DNA from: Sulfurimonas sp.
GTDB taxonomy: Bacteria; Campylobacterota; Campylobacteria; Campylobacterales; Sulfurimonadaceae
Reading direction: 5' to 3'
DNA length: 40,304 nucleotides
NCBI GenBank assembly: GCA_026988315.1
Contig: JALSLJ010000086.1
Location: 1 to 40,304, forward strand
Part shown: piece by piece, positions 24,988-32,751 of the stretch
Layout: every line of letters begins with the position of its first letter
Numbering within the stretch: the stretch's first letter is position 1
Notes under the pieces: generated by a model
Told to the model about the DNA's origin: nothing
Seen by the model: the letters and a program-made list of their open reading frames with translations, nothing else
The model's database searches: none
Translations under genes and position numbers: made by a program

Positions 24988-26768
24988 TACTCCTCTCCTA
25001 GTTCTCGAATTTCTTTATCTTCTATCCATAAAATAGTCGATGCGTTTATAAGTTTTTGCACAATGCTATAAGCATATGCACTGTCATTGATAAGCGATGT
25101 TGTCATCTTAGACTCTATCTTATTTTCTCTAATCAACTTATCAACTCTTGTATTTCCAATAAGGTCTAACTTATTAAAATCATCTTGAAGCACTTTTATC
25201 TTTGCAAAAATTTCAAAGTCATCATCGCTATTTCTTAAAGTATGGATGCCATCTAATGTTTTTGCAATACCTTCTCTTAAAAAATTATATTCATTCCTAA
25301 TATACTCATTTTTACTCTTCATAAATCTATTTATATTTTTTTGCAACTCTTTAACATCTTTAATGGTCTCAACTATATCTCTACACGCAATTTTTAAAGC
25401 GTATATTTTTGTCTGTTCTTCAACACTCATTTTTTCTTGAGAGATGGTTGCATAATTTATAATATCGCCGTACAAAACTTTAATCTTTTGTTTATAAAAC
25501 TGATCTATGTTTGTATCTATCTGTTTTACTGAGGACTCTATAACCTTACTTATCTCATCTCCCTTGCCAATATAGGTGTGTCTATGCAGGGATAAAGCAT
25601 GAGAAAGAATCTCTGTAGCATTATCATACAGATGAATTATCTCTTTTCTTAGAGCTGCTATGGCTGCTTCTGGAACTTCTGCAACAACCTTATCTAAGTA
25701 CCTTGCTCGAGATATATCTTTGCGTTTCTCTTTAAAGAGACCTTCTAAAAATACAACAAGTTTAGCAGTAAAAGGCGCTACAACAAGAACCCCGATAACA
25801 TTAAATATGGTATGAAATAAAGCCAACTTCATAGCATAGTCTTCATCCCCAATACCTAAGCTAAAGGCTAAAACATCCACTAAATCAGCCAACTGATACA
25901 AAAAGACTATGGCAATAAAACCAGTAACCATATTAAAGATAAAGTGCGCAATGGCTAATCGTTTCCCATTAAAGTTTGAAGAGAGTGAGCCTATAATAGC
26001 TGTTACAGTAGTCCCGATATTTGCCCCGATAGCCAAAGAGAGAGCATTTATATACTCTATCTGTCCTGTAGCCACGGCTGTTACAATCAAAGCCATGGTT
26101 GCACTGCTCGACTGGATAATAACAGTTGCAATTGCTCCGATGGAGATATAAACTAAAACTCCAAGGTAACCCTCTATCGCAAATTGGGCAAGATCTAGTC
26201 CCGCTTTCATCGCTTCAAAGCCCTCTTTCATATACCCTATACCTAAAAATACAAACCCTAAACCAACTAATATATTTCCTATACCTTGATACGATTTATC
26301 ATTTTTAAATCTAAACAAAACTCCAAAAATAAGCATAGGCATAGCATAATGGGCAATTTTAATTTTCACACCAAAAGATGACACTATCCAAGCGGTGGTT
26401 GTGGTTCCTATATTTGAGCCAAATATCACACCAATAGCACCACTAAGGGTAATCAATTCTGCACTTAAAAATGATATAACTACAATGGTGAGTAATGATG
26501 AACTTTGTACAATTGCTGTAGCAATAAATCCTGTGCCTATCGCTTTTGGAACAGAGTTGGTGCTTTTTTCTAATACCTTCTCTAGTATCCCACCACTAAA
26601 AAGTTTAAAACCATCTTCCATAAAAACCATACCGATTAGAAAAATGGCAATTCCAGCGATAATAGTTTTAGCATCATTACTAAAAAAAAGTAAGTACGCA
26701 ACAGCCAATATAAATAATGGATAAACAGATCTCTTTAAGATATTTAAGTCCAAAATTTTACTTGACAT
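24987..26768 (-). CDS. Na+/phosphate symporter (NptA/YjbB type) with PhoU-like tail
   Basis: This 593-residue protein has an N-terminal membrane domain with the duplicated QSSS motif of the Na/Pi-cotransporter family (ATAIVQSSSLLTIVVISFLS and VIIQSSSATMALIVTAV). A cytoplasmic helical tail (about residues 370-585) resembles PhoU and probably gates or regulates transport. Members move phosphate or a related anion with Na+; some work mainly as exporters. It sits between hydrogenase subunits D and E, 13 bp after the D stop, and overlaps the next gene by one base, so it belongs to the operon transcript. This is not a standard hydrogenase gene, and its role there is unexplained. Confidence 0.9.
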   Translation of the reverse strand: MSSKILDLNILKRSVYPLFILAVAYLLFFSNDAKTIIAGIAIFLIGMVFMEDGFKLFSGGILEKVLEKSTNSVPKAIGTGFIATAIVQSSSLLTIVVISFLSAELITLSGAIGVIFGSNIGTTTTAWIVSSFGVKIKIAHYAMPMLIFGVLFRFKNDKSYQGIGNILVGLGFVFLGIGYMKEGFEAMKAGLDLAQFAIEGYLGVLVYISIGAIATVIIQSSSATMALIVTAVATGQIEYINALSLAIGANIGTTVTAIIGSLSSNFNGKRLAIAHFIFNMVTGFIAIVFLYQLADLVDVLAFSLGIGDEDYAMKLALFHTIFNVIGVLVVAPFTAKLVVFLEGLFKEKRKDISRARYLDKVVAEVPEAAIAALRKEIIHLYDNATEILSHALSLHRHTYIGKGDEISKVIESSVKQIDTNIDQFYKQKIKVLYGDIINYATISQEKMSVEEQTKIYALKIACRDIVETIKDVKELQKNINRFMKSKNEYIRNEYNFLREGIAKTLDGIHTLRNSDDDFEIFAKIKVLQDDFNKLDLIGNTRVDKLIRENKIESKMTTSLINDSAYAYSIVQKLINASTILWIEDKEIRELGEE

Positions 26769-26781
26769 GCAACTTCCTGCT

Positions 26782-27129
26782 TTATACTTTGCAAGAGCTC
26801 AGTGGCATCTGCAATGAGTCTTGATCCAGATAAAGACCTTTCTCACTGCCATCAACTTCAATCCCAAACATATCTACAAACTCACGCTGAGAAATTATCG
26901 CAGAGGGGACAATATCTACAATGGATGGTACAACATCTCCGCAAGCTATCTCGGCAAACATTATAACTATTTCATCAAATGCCTCGTACTGAGAAAATAT
27001 CCACTGTATTTCTGTTTTTTCATCTTCAAGTGCTACACCGTTGAGCGTTAAAAAATGCCATTTTTTCGCATCATAAAATTCTAAAATCTCTTCTCTGACA
27101 TTATTAAGAGTTACCTCAATTTTCTTCAT
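26782..27129 (-). CDS. NuoC-like hydrogenase subunit (EchD-like)
   Basis: This 115-residue protein matches the short 30-kDa-subunit (NuoC) relative found in group 4 hydrogenases. Recognisable parts are the opening MKKIEVTLNNVREEILEFYD, a middle strand EIQWIFSQYEAFDEIVIMFAEI, and the C-terminal block IISQREFVDMFGIEVDGSEKGLYLD, equivalent to the complex I motif for contact with the large subunit. The length fits EchD, which is far shorter than NuoC. I chose the ATG at 27129, preceded by GGAGG; the longer frame would include that site. It overlaps the small-subunit gene by 14 bases. Confidence 0.82.
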   Translation of the reverse strand: MKKIEVTLNNVREEILEFYDAKKWHFLTLNGVALEDEKTEIQWIFSQYEAFDEIVIMFAEIACGDVVPSIVDIVPSAIISQREFVDMFGIEVDGSEKGLYLDQDSLQMPLSSCKV

Positions 27130-27652
27130 CTCTCTCCTCCCCAACTCTCAATGCACTCTCTCTTCTACTAACTATACCTTCTCTGGATGTAGTATCTTTA
27201 AAAAGCTTCGATGGTTTTTCCATACTCTTTGTTTTTTTCTCTAATATCTCCAAGCCTTTCACAAGCCCATCAATTATCAATTCTGGTGAAGTTGCACATC
27301 CAGAGATGTAAACATCTACGGGAATATATCTATCTACTCCATCTTCAACATTGTACATACCTCTAAAAACTCCACCCGTACATGAACAACTCCCAACAGC
27401 AACCACAACCTTTGGTTCTGGCATCTGAATATAAAGCTCTATAAGTCTTTCTCTGCTTCTATATGTGACAGGTCCCGTTACTAAAAATATATCTGATTGC
27501 TTAGGATTTCCTGTGTTAATGATTCCAAATCTCTCTAAATCATACTTTGGAGAAAGAGAAGCAAGAATTTCTATATCACATCCATTACAACTTCCTGCAT
27601 TATAATGAAGTATCCAAGGTGATCTTTTTCTATACTTTTTTAGATTAAACAT
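27116..27652 (-). CDS. Group 4 [NiFe] hydrogenase small subunit (EchC-like)
   Basis: This 178-residue protein is the NuoB-like small subunit. It holds the proximal 4Fe-4S cluster through C22 and C25 (SCNGCDIE), C89 (VGSCSCTGG) and C119 (ISGCATSPE). It has no signal peptide and no extra cluster domain, unlike group 1 small subunits, so it works on the cytoplasmic side. The segment VAVGSCSCTGGVFRGMYN is typical of Ech/Hyc/Coo small subunits. It overlaps the upstream membrane-subunit gene by eight bases and the downstream EchD-like gene by 14, signs of tight translational coupling. Confidence 0.92.
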   Translation of the reverse strand: MFNLKKYRKRSPWILHYNAGSCNGCDIEILASLSPKYDLERFGIINTGNPKQSDIFLVTGPVTYRSRERLIELYIQMPEPKVVVAVGSCSCTGGVFRGMYNVEDGVDRYIPVDVYISGCATSPELIIDGLVKGLEILEKKTKSMEKPSKLFKDTTSREGIVSRRESALRVGEERDEEN

Positions 27653-28469
27653 AAGAGAGTCCTACAAGATTTAGCATCCCAAAAGTTAACCCTATCATTA
27701 AAACAATTTTTATAAGATGGTTTATTTTTATACGAGCTGTTGCGTTATCAACTAAGTTTACTAAAAAGAAAACACCGATAAAGAGTCCAAATCCAAGTGC
27801 TAGATTATCCCCTGCAAAGAGAGAAAGTAAAAGATAAACAAAAACATACTCTAGCCACTTTGCCATATATAAAAACTCAAAGAAGACACCACTAAACTCT
27901 ATCTCAACACCACCAACTATCTCTTGATGAGCCTCGGTCGCATCAAATGGTGACTTTTTGAGTTTGATTTGAATCACCATTAAAAAAGCTAAAAAAAGGA
28001 AAAATAGTTGGAGTATTTGCGGGGGATTGTCTCGTATGACACTTATATCAAAACTACCATTGATAAGATAAAAACCAACAGCCAACATAATCAAAATAGG
28101 CTCATACGCTATCACACTCATAAGCTCTCTATTTGCACCAATATGAGAAAAAATAGACTTAACACTAAAACCCGCAAGGATGAGAAATATGGAGGAAAGC
28201 AGATGTAAAAATATAACATAAAGTAAATTCTGTCCTAAGATAATAAAAGCAACCACAACCCACAAAGTGACAAAATGCATAATCCCTAAGATGGAATGAT
28301 AAGGGTTAATGATTAAGGCTTGTTTATCGATAAGTTTACCCATGTCATAAAATGGTTGTAAAAGAGGTGGTCCCTGACGGTTTTGCATTCGAGCACAAAC
28401 AACTCTCTCAAAACCGTAAATAAGACCACCGATGATAGGAGCGATAATAACTACAACAGCTTCAAGCAT
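27645..28469 (-). CDS. NuoH-like membrane subunit of the hydrogenase (EchB-like)
   Basis: This 274-residue protein has about eight membrane helices and the conserved NuoH loops: ARMQNRQGPPLLQPFYDMGKL near the N-terminus and KSPFDATEAHQEIVGGVEIEFSG in the middle, with acidic residues implicated in ion translocation. It anchors the soluble hydrogenase part to the membrane. I chose the ATG at 28469, which has GAGGAG nine bases upstream; a TTG at 28478 touches that site. It is the first hydrogenase gene after a two-component system on the same strand with a 38-bp gap. A TATAAT in that gap lies too close to the ribosome site to be convincing. Confidence 0.92.
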   Translation of the reverse strand: MLEAVVVIIAPIIGGLIYGFERVVCARMQNRQGPPLLQPFYDMGKLIDKQALIINPYHSILGIMHFVTLWVVVAFIILGQNLLYVIFLHLLSSIFLILAGFSVKSIFSHIGANRELMSVIAYEPILIMLAVGFYLINGSFDISVIRDNPPQILQLFFLFLAFLMVIQIKLKKSPFDATEAHQEIVGGVEIEFSGVFFEFLYMAKWLEYVFVYLLLSLFAGDNLALGFGLFIGVFFLVNLVDNATARIKINHLIKIVLMIGLTFGMLNLVGLSYV

Positions 28470-28507
28470 CTTTATCAACTCCTCAAATTAATTATAGTAT
28501 TTACTTT

Positions 28508-29197
28508 TTATACTTCTATAATATATCCTATTCCAAAAACATTTTTGATTACATCAGATGGTAATTTTTTTCGCAAATTTTTAACTAGTGTTTTTAAAGA
28601 AGAGATTTTTAAACTATCATAATCATACCAAAGATCAAATATTATATCTTCACTGTTTATAACTTTGTTTACATTAGAAAAAAGCAAAACTAATAACTCC
28701 CTCTCTTTTCTTGTTAGGAAAACCTCTTTATCGTGATATATCAATTTTTCTCTATCTTGATCCCAATAACACGAATCTTTTATATGAATAATTCTATTTG
28801 CATATGTTGTATAGTTTATGATTTCATCTACTGCAAGTTCAAGCGCTTCTTGAAGTTCACCTCTTGAGATTGGCTTTACTAAATATTTTGTAAGTTTTAA
28901 TTCTGAAGCATTTATCAATGTTTCAATATCATTCATCCCTGTTAGCATTATTGCTCTTATCGAATGGTTCTCTTTTCGTATAGCTCTTAAAAAGTCAATT
29001 CCACTCTGAGTAGGGAGCTGTATATCTACAAGTAATATATCTATTTTATGTTTTTTATAAATTTCATAAGCATCTTCAGCATTTGCAGCCTCATAAATAA
29101 CATCAAAAGACCTTTGAAGGAAACTAGCATAATTTGCTCTTACCTTGTCATCGTCTTCTATATATAAAATACTATACTTAAATTTATTTTTATCCAT
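28508..29197 (-). CDS. OmpR-type response regulator
   Basis: This 229-residue protein has an N-terminal receiver with the acidic pocket IEDDDK, the phosphoacceptor aspartate in LLVDIQLP (D58 from this start), and the conserved threonine and lysine in IMLTGMND and YLVKPISRGEL. The C-terminal winged helix (about 145-229: VFLTRKERELLVLL to SSLKTLVKNLRKKLPSD to VFGIGYIIEV) binds DNA. I chose the ATG at 29197 because the AAGGA site adjoins the alternative TTG at 29206. It starts five bases after the kinase stop and precedes the hydrogenase genes by 38 bp, so it is a likely, unproven regulator of that operon. Confidence 0.93.
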   Translation of the reverse strand: MDKNKFKYSILYIEDDDKVRANYASFLQRSFDVIYEAANAEDAYEIYKKHKIDILLVDIQLPTQSGIDFLRAIRKENHSIRAIMLTGMNDIETLINASELKLTKYLVKPISRGELQEALELAVDEIINYTTYANRIIHIKDSCYWDQDREKLIYHDKEVFLTRKERELLVLLFSNVNKVINSEDIIFDLWYDYDSLKISSLKTLVKNLRKKLPSDVIKNVFGIGYIIEV

Positions 29198-29202
29198 ATT
29201 AC

Positions 29203-29919
29203 TCAATCCTTAGAAAATTCTATTGTAAAACACACGCCATTATCGACATTTTTCACATATAATAAAGCATGTAGCTTTTCTTGAGTAAGTTTTTTTGCCA
29301 TATTCAGTCCAAGACCTGTTCCCTCTGAATGATGTTTAGTGGTAAATGCAGGCTCAAAAATTTTCTGCATCACACTTTTACTCATGCCACCGCCATTATC
29401 ACATACTTTTATAAATAAAGTATTAGATTCAGTAAATGCTTTTAAATGTATCTTCGGTTGATAAACATTTCTACTAATCATGGCATCCTTTGCGTTGTTA
29501 ATCAAAGTTATGACTATCTGCTTCAGCAGTTGCTCATCTCCAAAAAACTCTAAAGATTTTTCAATATCAATGATAATCTCTATATTATGTTCTTTTAGAG
29601 TATAAAAAGTGACTTCTAGGGCTTTTTTTATCAACTCATCTAAGAAGTAAGATTTTGCTTTAGCTTCACCAATATAGCCACGAAAATCATCTACACTTTC
29701 AGACATATTTTTTATAATATTTTCTATCTCTAGTAGTTGTTTTGTTAAGGTTTTATCTTCAACTCCAATTTCATAAAGTCTGTTGTCGATTGCACCAACT
29801 ATAGAATTAATCTGTGATAATGGTTGTCTCCACTGATGAGCAATAGAAGCAAAAACCTCTTGTAATTCAGATGAATTTTTCAGCTCTTTACCTAGCTTAT
29901 TCGTAACATTTGACATCAT
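29203..29919 (-). CDS. Cytosolic histidine kinase without a sensor domain
   Basis: This 238-residue protein is almost only a kinase core. The H-box is SIAHQWRQPLSQINSIVGA, a variant common in Campylobacterota kinases. The ATP-binding domain has an N-box (LINNAKDAM), G1 (VCDNGGGMSKS) and G2 (TKHHSEGTGLGLNMAKK). There is no membrane helix and only about 20 residues precede the H-box region, so it must be switched by another protein or by direct contact with a partner. It is paired with the response regulator that follows. It is divergent from the coiled-coil gene at 30038, with an AT-rich 118-bp shared promoter region. Confidence 0.92.
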   Translation of the reverse strand: MMSNVTNKLGKELKNSSELQEVFASIAHQWRQPLSQINSIVGAIDNRLYEIGVEDKTLTKQLLEIENIIKNMSESVDDFRGYIGEAKAKSYFLDELIKKALEVTFYTLKEHNIEIIIDIEKSLEFFGDEQLLKQIVITLINNAKDAMISRNVYQPKIHLKAFTESNTLFIKVCDNGGGMSKSVMQKIFEPAFTTKHHSEGTGLGLNMAKKLTQEKLHALLYVKNVDNGVCFTIEFSKD

Positions 29920-29998
29920 TTAATCCACATAATCAATATTATAAAAAATATTATATCAAATAATATATAAATTAATTAACTTGTTAACTAAAACTTTA

Positions 29999-30004
29999 TA
30001 TAAT
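29999..30004 (+). promoter_or_regulatory. Probable -10 box (TATAAT) for the GTPase gene block
   Basis: TATAAT lies 34 bp before the ATG at 30038, with a GAGGG ribosome site at 30027-30031. The 118-bp gap to the divergent kinase also holds an AATATT repeat pair and TTAATTAA/GTTAAC motifs, all in very AT-rich DNA. Confidence 0.45.
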
Positions 30005-30037
30005 CTTTAAAATTATATATCTGTATGAGGGCAAAGA

Positions 30038-30610
30038 ATGAATAAAGAGAATAAAACTAAAGAAAATGACATATCTCAACTCGGAAATGTAGATCAAATT
30101 CGGGAAATTCTTTTTGGTTCACAATCTCGTGAACTTAAAGAAAAATTTGAAAAACTTGAAAGCTCTATAAAATCGATTCATGATGAGATGCGTAAAAAAA
30201 TCGAACAATCTCAAAATGATTTCAACCTAAGAATAGACAATGAACTAGAGACACTCTCAAGAAAAATTAAAAATATCACTACTCAGCAGCAAGATGAATT
30301 TGCAGATGTACGAGATAGCGCACTAAAACAAGAAAAGCGTATCCAAACCGCTATGGATATTATGGAAGAAGAGCTCAATGCAAAAAGAGAACAACTTCAA
30401 AAACAGCAAATTGAGAGTAATACAAATATCAGAAACGAGATGGATGCACTAAAAGATGAAGTGTTAAATACACTCAACAATAAAATGTCTGAGATGAATG
30501 GGATAAAACTCTCCCGTGATGACGCGGCTGAAATCCTCATGGAAGCAGCAATGGCAATGAAAGGGACTCAAATCAACCAACAATTAGCAATAGCTCAAGA
30601 AGAGAAATAG
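30038..30610 (+). CDS. Coiled-coil protein, first gene of the GTPase block
   Basis: This 190-residue soluble protein is mostly a long coiled coil (about residues 35-155), with a short ordered head, NVDQIREILFGSQSRELKEKFEKLE, and a helical tail, SRDDAAEILMEAAMAMKG. In larger single-chain OmpA-like proteins of other bacteria I recall a comparable block (ending LL/LFG then a helix) lying directly before the region that here begins the next gene. This gene may therefore be the detached N-terminal part of that protein. It lies 10 bp upstream of the OmpA-like gene. It probably serves as a cytoplasmic scaffold or oligomerisation arm; no enzyme motif is visible. Confidence 0.75.
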   Translation: MNKENKTKENDISQLGNVDQIREILFGSQSRELKEKFEKLESSIKSIHDEMRKKIEQSQNDFNLRIDNELETLSRKIKNITTQQQDEFADVRDSALKQEKRIQTAMDIMEEELNAKREQLQKQQIESNTNIRNEMDALKDEVLNTLNNKMSEMNGIKLSRDDAAEILMEAAMAMKGTQINQQLAIAQEEK

Positions 30611-30620
30611 ACACTAAATA

Positions 30621-32258
30621 ATGTCACATGAAAAACAGCATATCAATGAAGAAGAGGCACTGCAAGAAGCCATCTCACCAATAGTCAACAGGCTCATTGA
30701 TAAAAACTTTGAAAATTCTGGTGACAAGATAGCTTCACAAATGGCGCCACTAATCGGTGGAGCGATAAGGGAACAAATAAAATCTCAAAAAGATGATGTA
30801 GTTGATGCTCTTTACCCTGTTATGGGTAATATGATTAGCAAGTTTGTTACAAAAAGTCTTGAAGAGCTACTAAACAAAATAAACACTCAAATACAAAATG
30901 GGCTCTCAATTGAAACAATTAAGCGAAAAATAAAAGCAAAATTAAAAGGAGTTAGTGAGAGCGAACTCCTCATACAAGAGAACAATCAAACGAAGATAAA
31001 AGCAGTTTTACTTATCCATAAAGAGAGTGGAACTCTTTTATCTCAGGTAGAAAACGAGCAAAGCCAACTCAACGATCCAGATATGCTAGCCTCTATGATG
31101 ACTGCTATTAGAAGTTTTGTAAATGATTGGGCTAGCAATAATGCTACCCATAGTGAACTTGGCGAGATTGAGTATGGTGGCAATAAAATAATTATAGAAG
31201 CGAGTGGATACAGTTACCTATCTGTTATCACAGAAGGAGCAATCTCTCCCCATATCTACAAAGAGATTAGAGAAGTTTTAGAAGATATAGTTCTTAATTA
31301 TGCAGATGAGATAAAAAAATTCAATGGTAATTTTGATAAATTACCAAAAGATGCAATAAAAGAAAAATTACAAACACTTATAAATAATGAAACACAACCG
31401 CAATCCTCATCAAAAAAGATGCATCCTCTTATCTTCATCATCCCTTTTTTACTTATAGGCTATCTTTGTTATGCTTTTTATCAAGATTATGTCGATTATA
31501 GAATCCAAAGTGAGATATATAAGAGATTAGAACAGGTCCCAGCCCTCTCCATTTACAAAATCAACATAGATGTTAAAGATAAAATCGCCACTATCGATGG
31601 AAAAGTTCCATTCAAATATCATAAAAATTTGCTTCAAGAGAATATACAAGAGATACAAGAGATACAAGAGATAAAAAACAACATACTTGTTACACCTACT
31701 CTAACAGACCCACTACAAGTGAGTTCAAATATCGCTTACTTTCTTGCTGGACTTAATCAAGATAAACATACAAATCTAAGCTATAGCTTTGATTATAATA
31801 CATTAACTCTTTATGGCATAGTAAAAAATACCACTATAAAAAATCAGATACTTCAAGAGTTACAAAAGATTAAAGGGATACAAAACATAAATTATGACAA
31901 TGTAACAATAGCTACTTTAACTATTGATGCAAATATATATTTTACAAAAGGTTCAAGTCAATTAAGTGCTCAAGCACAAACTATTCTTCTTGATATTATC
32001 TCAAAGATTAATAACTTTAACTCTAAAGATACTATTGTACTAAACTCTTATAGTGATATGATTGGTGATCAAATTATAAATGAGAAACTAGCAAAAAAAC
32101 GACTAAAAGATATAAGTGATTTTTTTAAAGATATGGGAAACCTTCAAAATAAAATCGGCACGCAAATACACTTCTCAGCACCTCCAAATATTGACCTAAA
32201 AAAAGAAGCTCATAAAGCTAGATGTGTAAATATCTCTTTAAAGAATGAAGAAAAATAA
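30621..32258 (+). CDS. Inner-membrane protein with BON-like and OmpA-like periplasmic domains
   Basis: This 545-residue protein has a large cytoplasmic half and one membrane helix (residues 268-287, MHPLIFIIPFLLIGYLCYAF). Its periplasmic half has two BON-like modules (about 293-425) and a C-terminal OmpA-like domain (about 430-540, IYFTKGSSQLS and SYSDMIGDQIINEKLAKKRL) that probably grips peptidoglycan. The cytoplasmic part includes MAPLIGGAIREQIKSQKDDV, a block I associate with OmpA/MotB-domain proteins encoded beside small GTPases, and a region starting KIKAVLLIHKESGTLLSQV. It therefore spans from the cytoplasm to the cell wall and could be the anchor of the GTPase system. Its stop overlaps the GTPase ATG by one base. 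A three-unit IQE repeat lies in the first BON-like region. Confidence 0.82.
   Translation: MSHEKQHINEEEALQEAISPIVNRLIDKNFENSGDKIASQMAPLIGGAIREQIKSQKDDVVDALYPVMGNMISKFVTKSLEELLNKINTQIQNGLSIETIKRKIKAKLKGVSESELLIQENNQTKIKAVLLIHKESGTLLSQVENEQSQLNDPDMLASMMTAIRSFVNDWASNNATHSELGEIEYGGNKIIIEASGYSYLSVITEGAISPHIYKEIREVLEDIVLNYADEIKKFNGNFDKLPKDAIKEKLQTLINNETQPQSSSKKMHPLIFIIPFLLIGYLCYAFYQDYVDYRIQSEIYKRLEQVPALSIYKINIDVKDKIATIDGKVPFKYHKNLLQENIQEIQEIQEIKNNILVTPTLTDPLQVSSNIAYFLAGLNQDKHTNLSYSFDYNTLTLYGIVKNTTIKNQILQELQKIKGIQNINYDNVTIATLTIDANIYFTKGSSQLSAQAQTILLDIISKINNFNSKDTIVLNSYSDMIGDQIINEKLAKKRLKDISDFFKDMGNLQNKIGTQIHFSAPPNIDLKKEAHKARCVNISLKNEEK
31644..31670 (+). repeat. Three tandem 9-bp repeats in the OmpA-like gene
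   Basis: ATACAAGAG occurs three times in a row and encodes IQE-IQE-IQE in the periplasmic BON-like region. Being in frame, copy-number change would lengthen or shorten the protein by three residues per unit without a frameshift. Confidence 0.85.
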
Positions 32259-32749
32259 TGTTCACATATAAGATAGTTCTAGTTGGAAACTTTGGAGTTG
32301 GTAAAACAAGTCTCATAAAAAGATTTGTTGAGAACTCATTTAGCGAAGAGTACCTTAGTACAATTGGGGTCAGCATATCCAAAAAAACTATAGATAATGC
32401 AACTATAATGATATGGGATATTGAGGGTCATACAGAGTTTAAGCCAATCTTTAAACAGTATCTTCTTGGCTCAAAAGGATTCATAATAGTAGCCGATTTA
32501 CTTAGAGAAGAGACTATAGATGCTATCAAAAACCATATAGAGCTTTGTCACAATGTCGTAAAAGATGCTCCAATTTGCATAGCTCTCAATAAAAGTGATA
32601 TGCCACATAAGTTAGATGAACATAATCTTCAAGCTATAAAATCACTCTCACCTACCATTATAGAAGTTGTAAAAACATCAGCAAAAAGTGGGGATGCTGT
32701 TGAGAATATATTTTTTAAGCTAAATCAAAAAATAACAAGTCAGTTATAA
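32258..32749 (+). CDS. Ras/Rab-like small GTPase
   Basis: This 163-residue protein has the full set of Ras-superfamily motifs. These are the P-loop GNFGVGKTS (residues 10-18), a switch I threonine in EEYLSTIGVSIS, the G3 motif WDIEGHTEF, the base motif NKSD, and the G5 motif TSAKSG. In G3 the position of the Ras catalytic glutamine is histidine, so intrinsic hydrolysis may be slow and depend on a partner. There is no C-terminal lipid site. Bacterial relatives (MglA, Rup GTPases) control polarity, motility or development with Roadblock partners; a Roadblock-like gene lies 2 kb away on the other strand. The start overlaps the OmpA-like gene stop by one base. Confidence 0.93.
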   Translation: MFTYKIVLVGNFGVGKTSLIKRFVENSFSEEYLSTIGVSISKKTIDNATIMIWDIEGHTEFKPIFKQYLLGSKGFIIVADLLREETIDAIKNHIELCHNVVKDAPICIALNKSDMPHKLDEHNLQAIKSLSPTIIEVVKTSAKSGDAVENIFFKLNQKITSQL

Positions 32750-32751
32750 AT

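Noticed and set aside
28491-28496. TATAAT on the minus strand as promoter of the echB-like gene
   Set aside because: The predicted transcript start would fall within or right next to the ribosome site, so the box is probably a chance match in AT-rich DNA.
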